A DNA stretch of 64,000 bases from Anniella stebbinsi (taxonomy: Eukaryota > Chordata > Lepidosauria > Squamata > Anniellidae). Where the stretch lies: NCBI GenBank assembly GCA_029215795.1, contig JARDYH010000004.1, positions 218,916,017 through 218,980,016 on the forward strand. Reading direction: 5' to 3'. The first letter of the stretch is position 1, and each line of letters begins with the position of its first letter. The notes beneath the pieces are model-generated. The model had not been told where the DNA came from, searched no databases, and saw only the letters and a program-made list of their open reading frames with translations. Below are positions 57,840 to 64,000 of the stretch, in pieces. The position numbers were made by a program, and so were the translations under genes.

Positions 57840-59094
57840 TTGCACTCATGTTTATTGGCTTTTTGATCCCAGTTACCAATCTGCCAGGATAGCTCTAAAG
57901 GTCAGGAGAACCAAAAATGTTAGTTGGCAATCATATTTGCCATCCATCTGCATGATAAACAGGCATGAGAGAAGCCAAGATGTGTAGGGATGGCAGCCCA
58001 TCATATCTTCCCAGATGGACGGCTCCCTCCACAGCCAAATGTAAGGGTTGGTGGTAAAACACCAACATGGACACAACACACAAAAGTTCAGATGTAAAAA
58101 TGCCCAGTTCTACAATCAACTTAATATTTATTGTGTAATATCCCAACTTGCGAAATTTATCCAAAAGCTTTCAAACGCTCAAAGACGTGTTTAAATAATA
58201 CCTCTGTAGTTTTCCTGTCCAGTTACTTTCATTTGCATCTCAAAATGCAGAGACCTAACTCAGATCAAAATTGAGTTAGGAATTGTTTATAATGGGGCTG
58301 CAATAGGATTGCAGCCTTTCGCAACTCAGTTTACTCTTGCAAGACATAGTCTTTAAGGCTAAGAGGACAGATGGTACGTTTTCCTGTAAAACCACTACTG
58401 TTTAGATATTTAGGAAGAACCATATGTTTGCTTTTGTAGTAAAGAAATGTGTGGGAAGGACTCCGTTCCACAAAAATGTACTAACAGCTGATGAATGCAC
58501 ATAAGCCATAAAAAGCCCGTTTGCAATAAGAGGAAACGGATATGGCTACAAACCCTTACTGATGAGAGACAAACAACAGATATCTTGTTAAAAGGAAGAT
58601 ACAGATCATTCCCCAACAGCACATGTGGCCGCCAATGGGAGTGAAGGTCACAATTATGGAGGAATCCCACTGTTTATTGATTCCATGCTGAAGCGTATGT
58701 ATATGGCTCTTACATTACTCATTCCAATCTAGTTATTCTTTGGCATCCTAATCCTAAAGGCATGGATGGGTTGGTTGGCATTACAGCAACAGTATCTTCT
58801 GCTAATCGATCTGGAAAGGTATAGTTAGGCTGCACATGAGTTCCAACAGTATTTTAAAAGTTTACTATACTGTTACTGAATTATGATGGGGAGTGAAACC
58901 CCCAACGTGCCACCGGGGAAGATCTATGCACCTGCTGCTGCTGCTCTCCCACTACCAAGTTTCTAACCCCCATAAGATATTCCGCATACACATATGTAAT
59001 CCATCTCTGAAAGTAACTGACCTGGATGAGATGCCACCTTGGAATTCCTTATATTAATTACTGGTTTTAATCCTCTTTTGATATGATGCATTAG
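57840..59094. other. no gene recognised
   Basis: No coding or repeat family that I can name. Confidence 0.4.
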
Positions 59095-59305
59095 CTGTGG
59101 AATGTAGTAGCTCAGAGAATAAGCTGTGAACTAAGAAGCTACTGGTTCAAATTTCACCTTTGCTACAACCCACTTCTCTCATCTTCAGTCCTCTGTCTGC
59201 AATATGGGGATAACAATACCAGTCTACCTTATAGGGCTTCTGTAAGGACTGCTGTAATAATGTATGTCACACGCTTTGAACAATGAAAGCACCATGTGAA
59301 CGTCA
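59095..59305 (+). mobile_element. MIR-like SINE relic
   Basis: Order of motifs follows the amniote MIR consensus: 'gtagctcagagaataagct', 'ctggttcaaatttc' (B box), 'ctgtctgcaatatggggataacaatacc', 'ccttatagggcttctgtaaggactg', 'cacacgctttgaaca', 'caccatgtgaacgtc'. It is heavily diverged. Confidence 0.75.
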
Positions 59306-59552
59306 GGAATCATTATGTATTCATGATGTAAGCTGCTGCAGAAACCCTTGGAGGAAGAGCACCGCAGGGTGTTTTAGCAAATGCATACACAGCCAAGTGT
59401 TTAATTTGTAAAATGAAGCCCAGGAAAGTTCATGGAAAGTTTCATTCCAAATTGCCTCTCCATATTCCTCCTCCCTCCCCAAACAACACACAGGTCCCTT
59501 CTGTTCCTAGTTCACTCTTGAGCACTGGAATGGTCACAAACATTCTATCATA

Positions 59553-59623
59553 TCACCATTACTCAGCCAGGTAAATGGGTGTGTGTGTGTGTGCTTCAAT
59601 AAATTGAATTCCTGGCATCCTTT
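59553..59623. repeat. tandem unit 1 flanking the solo LTR
   Basis: 'tatcaccattactcagccaggtaaatgggtgtg..' to '..aataaattgaattcctggcatccttt'. A second unit at 60139-60209 repeats this text with small differences. Confidence 0.85.
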
Positions 59624-60125
59624 TGTTGCCCAAAAGTTCCAGGCTCTTTTTTCTAGGAGATATGCCAATCCCCACTAAGAAGCACAGACTCCAAAGATCC
59701 AATCCAACGCACTTTTATTACGTTCAGCTGAGCAGGTGCACTCTAGTGAGCTGCCAGCCCACCAGAGTCACACCTAGGAGCACGCAGTCTCCCTCTTTTA
59801 TACTATACAACATAAGATCTACGTCACTACTTTATACAGCGCAAGCGCAAGCAAAACCCAATGCATTCCAACGAGAGAGTCACTGCCCTTTGACACACTG
59901 TTGAAAGACACTGCACATGTTTCAGTTGTTGCTGGGTTAAATTCTGTAGCTTCTGATAAGGTGCGCTGATGGCCTTGCATTAGGGGGCTCTTCAGACAAA
60001 TGCTATAACCAGATGAAACCAGGCTTGTGGCAAGGCCCTATCTGCCGCGTACGCACTTTGAATTTTCCTTCAGCCTTGAGCAAGCGTTCCCAGCATTCTG
60101 TACTTGTAAGCAAAAGATGGCTACA
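59624..60125 (-). mobile_element. solo LTR of an endogenous retrovirus-like element
   Basis: Bounded by TG...CA (plus-strand reading TGTTGCCC ... GGCTACA) and flanked by CTTT on both sides (59620-59623, 60126-60129), a 4-bp target duplication. On the minus strand a TATA box (tataaaag, near 59794-59802) lies about 85 bases before a polyadenylation-like signal (aataaaag, near 59712-59719), the usual U3-R-U5 order. Length is 502 bp. No internal coding region remains, so this is the product of LTR-LTR recombination. Confidence 0.85.
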
Positions 60126-60138
60126 CTTTGGCTATCAA

Positions 60139-60209
60139 TATCACCATAACTCAGCCAGGTAAACGGGTGTGTGGGTGGGTGTGAATAAATTGAATTCCTG
60201 GCATCCTTT
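60139..60209. repeat. tandem unit 2 flanking the solo LTR
   Basis: Second copy of the 59553-59623 unit. Without the LTR the two units would be nearly adjacent, so the LTR landed in a pre-existing tandem duplication. Confidence 0.85.
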
Positions 60210-61099
60210 GAACCCCAGGCTTCTATAGCATCACCTTGACTCAGTCAGTGGTTAGGGAGGTCTCGCAAGTTGACAGGTAACTGTCTCCCTGCATTTAGCC
60301 AAGATCTTGCCTTTGTTTGTTTTTTTCCCCTACAATCGTTTGTGGCAAGTTGCCAAAGCCACTATTATTCCAAAAACAAAAAATTCAGTGTGTTCTGTGC
60401 TTTACTTTGATAGTTCAATCATATCTCTACAACTATAGCAAATGACCTAAAACATGGCATCCTCAAAGAAGGCAGTGGTGGAGGAATTGAAAAGAGGATG
60501 GTGGTGCAACATGCAAGGGCTTGAGCCTTCCTAGAAGTCATGACCTCAGCCCTTAAAACCTGTACTATAACCTGACGCAAGGAGTCTGTGTATTCTCGGA
60601 AACACTATACAAGCATCAAAAGCAGTCTCAACAGTTCAGCTCTGTTGAGCGTCAGCAAAAAACAAGTCCTATAGAACAATCCAAATTCAATAAACCACAA
60701 TTTGGCACAAAGTAAAGATTACGCTGATGAGTATTGTTTCAGTATCCTTCTCTGCTTGGTTAATGCAACTAGAAGCAAGCAACATTATTGGGAGCTATAA
60801 AATTGAAAGGGAAAAAAACAGATATAAGGCAACTTGGCTTTATCCTCTTACCTCTTCTGAGAATCTTTAAAAACAAACAAACCAAAAATACAAAATGCAG
60901 AAGATATTTAGAGTGGCGTGACTAAGAGATAATAAATTCTGGAATGTGATCAATGTTTCTAAGTTGTATTTAAAGGCATCCGAACTTCTGTGATATCCAG
61001 ATGGCAGAAACACATGTTCTTTAGAAAAATATACCACTTAAATTGAAAAATACTGGGTGATTTTCCCATGAGGTAGTCCTTGCACAGGAAGGGCATATG
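60210..61099. other. no gene recognised
   Basis: No coding or repeat family that I can name. Confidence 0.4.
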
Positions 61100-61419
61100 T
61101 AGGCTGACCATATGAAAAGGAGGACAGGGATCCTGTAACTTTAACAGTTGTAGAGAAAAGGGAATTTCAGCCAGGGTCATTTGTATGCAATTAGTTCCTG
61201 GTGAAATTCCCTCTTCATCACAACAGTTAAAGTTGCAGGCACTATACTAGAGCGACCATATACAAAAGAAGGCAGGACCCCTGCAACTTTAACATTTGTG
61301 ATGAAGAGAGAATTTCACCAGGAACTAATTGCATACAAATGACACTGGCTGAAATTCCCTTTTCTCTACAACTGTTAAAGTTACAGGAGCCCTGTCCTCC
61401 TTTTCATATGGTCAGCCTA
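61100..61419. mobile_element. composite hAT-type MITE (two inverted units)
   Basis: TIRs TAGGCTGACCATATG / CATATGGTCAGCCTA are flanked by GGCATATG on both sides (61092-61099, 61420-61427), an 8-bp target duplication. The inner junction 'actatactagagcgacc' is the same as at 3809. Better preserved than the copy at 3665. Confidence 0.92.
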
Positions 61420-62468
61420 GGCATATGTAAACCCTTTAAATTTTAGGTAATATGCTGGTGCATCAATTTTGAGCTGTGTAAGGAGAATGTTTTATCATGC
61501 CGACAAGTCTGTCTTTGCAAAGAATAAGTCATAGCAGTAAATCTGCACACACATTCTGGGTTGTAATCCTGCTAATCATCTGTGATGTGTGCAACAAACT
61601 GCCAGTTCAAAACAATCTCACTGCTGGGATGTATCCCAGTAACAGAACACACTAGGTTTATACTTGCCTAAGGAAATGTCCTACCATGAGAATGCCTTGC
61701 ATTAAATTTGTGTATTTTATTCTGCTTCAGCAGGCCTGCAACTGCGCATTAGGAAAGCAAATGTCTCTCATGGCTTCCAATAGCATGGCTTCCAATAGCA
61801 TGAACTAACCCAAGTTGTTCATGCTAACTTGCCATTTGGAAGCATGTGCCCAGCAGAGCTTCAGAGGTGTACTGAAGCTATGGTGGCTTGCTACTGGTGA
61901 GTTGTTTCGCATGATGGTTTCTGAAGTTGTCCATGACTATTGAAAATGTACCTTCATTAAGGCAAGGAATTGCAAGAACAGCCTCCAGGTCTTTAGTAAG
62001 AGTCAAACGTGCTTAGATGCTGAAACAGCTCCAAAGTTATTCTAGTTTAGCTCAGGGGATAGAATCTTGAATCAATTCTATTTCACATGGAAGTCCCCAC
62101 TCTGTCTCTTCAGACTTCACTAAGAATATGCTGTGGCTGGTAGCTGGAGAACTGTGGCTTTAGTTATCAGCTGTGGGGTTTGCTTTCGGCTTAGTTGTGT
62201 GTGGTCCCTGCATACAGCTTGCATCCATGTGAAATCCATTTTTATGCCCACAAATGAATGGTTGAGCTATCTCAGCACTTCTGCTATCTGTTCCCTAGTT
62301 ACTTATGTCTCTTGCATGCAGACAGTCAAATTTGCTTTTATTTATTGCATTTCCAGCATTTGTCATGACATTGCACAGACCCGCATTACTGTTAGAGGAA
62401 CCCCGATCACTGTATTCTGAGCAAGAACAAGCCAAGGCACTTGGGAAAGAACACGGAATGGTTCTTTG
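61420..62468. other. no gene recognised
   Basis: A short tandem 'catggcttccaatag' duplication lies near 61768-61800. Otherwise unrecognised. Confidence 0.4.
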
Positions 62469-62821
62469 GTCCCCTCTACAAGGATTCGCTTTTGCGCCCG
62501 GTTAGGCGATTATGCGCATAATCGCAGAAGCGCATTTACGCCTAATACCTCTGCACGAGAGGCGGCGAGAGGCGGCGAAGCGCATTACAGGATGACCAAA
62601 ATGCGCTTTACAAGTCGTTAATGCGCATAAGCACTTGTTCACATAGGCAAAATGCACTTTAACGGCCGGAGCAAAATAAAACTCGCTGTTTAACGCGCAT
62701 TCGATAATGCGCATAATCGGAGAGATAACACGCCTCTACGCCCGATTTGCGCTCCGTTCTTGTAGAGGTAAATTTTTTTAAGCGCCTTGAAAGAGCATTA
62801 AACCTCTCTTGTAGAGGCAGC
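62469..62821 (-). mobile_element. 353-bp MITE of the GCGCAT / CTCTACAAG family, copy 2
   Basis: Same length as copy 1 (39101-39453) but inverted. Ends are GTCCCCTCTACAAGG and TTGTAGAGGCAGC. Flanks CTTTG (62464-62468) and CTTTC (62822-62826) fit a 5-bp duplication with one change. It contains the same 18-bp palindrome at 62507-62524 and several CTCTACAAG-like words. Confidence 0.92.
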
Positions 62822-63406
62822 CTTTCTGACAAAAAAGGATGAATAGCGCTGAATTGCATTAGTTTATACTTATTTATTTATTTTTTAAAAAAACATTTGT
62901 ATCCTGCCTCTTGAAGGTTTGAGGTGACTTAGGAAATAATAAAATGAAACATATAACTATGAAGTAAATGAAAATCCAGTGATCAATAAATGCAACAGAA
63001 AACGCAATACAACAGCCACAGGCCTTCCAAAAAGCCTCAGCTCCAGTTGTGCCCTTTCACTAGAACAGAAAAACATACAGGCTCTCAGATTGCTACATTT
63101 TGAAGGAATAATAACTTTTTCCCACGTTCTGCCCTGCACTTACCAAGTTCACACACACATTCCAGGCTCCAGACAAAAAACAATCTTAGCATCATTTGTG
63201 AAACCATCCTTAGGGTCTCCACAAGTTCGCTTCTACTTCCGTCTATGTCAGGAAGCCACAGCCTGTGTCTCCCCAGTACATGCATCTGTGCACAATCTCC
63301 TTGTTTTGAACACATTTCTGCCACCTTTGTGCATGAAGCTGTTTTAGGTGTAGACAAAATTTGTTTTTATGTGTACACAAATGCACACGCACAGAGTAAC
63401 TGAAGA
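62822..63406. other. no gene recognised
   Basis: Around 62860-63060 the sequence 'ttatttattttttaaaaaaacatttgtatcctgcctc' resembles the 3' end of a minus-strand LINE, too weak to assign. The rest is unrecognised. Confidence 0.4.
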
Positions 63407-63414
63407 CCCTTAGA

Positions 63415-63586
63415 TAGGGTGACCATATGGAAAGGAGGACAGGGCTCCTGTATCTTTAATAGGTATATAGAAAAGGGAATTTCAGCAGGTGTCATTTGGA
63501 TGCATGCAGCACCTGGCGGAATTCCCTCTTCCTCACAACAGTTAAAGCTGCAGGAGCCCTGTCCTCATTTCCATATGGTCACCCTA
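63415..63586. mobile_element. hAT-type MITE, complete single unit
   Basis: TIRs TAGGGTGACCATATG / CATATGGTCACCCTA with one mismatch, flanked by CCCTTAGA on both sides (63407-63414, 63587-63594). The two halves pair nearly throughout, so the unit is a 172-bp foldback. It is the reference for the family in this window. Confidence 0.93.
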
Positions 63587-63594
63587 CCCTTAGA

Positions 63595-64000
63595 TATAAA
63601 GCTACTAAAGTAGGGACAGGAAACGTAGCCCAGGGGTTGAATCCAGTGCCCAAGACTTTCCAACTCTCCCCAGCCAAACTCCCAATGCCAACCAAATCCT
63701 GCCCCCCCCCATTATGCGCACCAATTATGTTCTTCCACACAAGGCGCAGCACAGGCCAAGGGCTTTTACTCTTCTCCATCCTTCCAAGTGTAAATGGCAG
63801 CGCAGAGTTTTGGTTAGAGTTCTCTGCTTCTGCGTTTCAGTGACTCACAGCCATTTGCCCATCGGCACACGCAAGGGCCTCAAGAAGGAAGAATAGATCT
63901 GACAGGTCCTCTACTGCTATTTGCACCAGAGGGGAAAAGGTTCACATGCCCCTGGCCTGGGTCTTGGAGCAAGCCGGTGATATACAGAATAATGCCTTGC
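63595..64000. other. no gene recognised
   Basis: A C-run lies at about 63700-63709. No coding or repeat family that I can name. Confidence 0.4.

Noticed and set aside
61768..61805. Short tandem 'catggcttccaatag' duplication
   Set aside because: A single small slippage event with no further structure.

Overview
This 64 kb window looks like intergenic or intronic DNA from a squamate reptile (lizard or snake). I infer this from the repeat community: CR1 and L2-type LINEs, tRNA-derived SINEs with a body ending in a 'cacagggttgttgtgaggata' type motif, a DIRS-type retrotransposon, many short foldback DNA transposons and a MIR-like relic. The species cannot be fixed from the sequence. I found no host exon or intact host gene. 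Almost every long open frame belongs to, or is an accident inside, a mobile element.

Layout. 0-8 kb: a compound microsatellite abutting an L2-type LINE, a CR1 3' end, a terminal remnant of a second DIRS lineage (3103-3412), a composite hAT-type MITE and decayed LINE pieces. 8.5-10.1 kb: a 1.6 kb nonautonomous DNA element with a GC-rich interior. 10-27 kb: old CR1/L2/SINE fragments and more MITEs with a 'CGGACAACAC' terminal core. 27.2-34.3 kb: the centrepiece, a complete 6.1 kb DIRS-type element on the minus strand. It has inverted terminal repeats, an internal complementary region, an intact gag-like frame, an intact tyrosine recombinase frame, and an RT/RNase H/methyltransferase frame broken by a 25-bp foldback. 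It sits inside an older, decayed copy of an unidentified CXC-domain gene. 38.6-40.3 kb: a CR1-like LINE interrupted by a 353-bp MITE built from GCGCAT/CTCTACAAG words; a second 353-bp copy lies at 62.5 kb in the opposite orientation. 47.5-48.5 kb: a nearly perfect 170-bp inverted duplication with a 15-bp triplication at its edge. 59.6-60.1 kb: a solo LTR. The remainder is low-complexity or unrecognised unique sequence.

The elements interact mainly by nesting: MITE into CR1, DIRS into gene relic, LTR between tandem units, and MITE into MITE. Their target-site duplications (8 bp for the hAT-type family, 5 bp for the GCGCAT family, none for DIRS) can be read directly. All family assignments rest on motif recognition without database searches.
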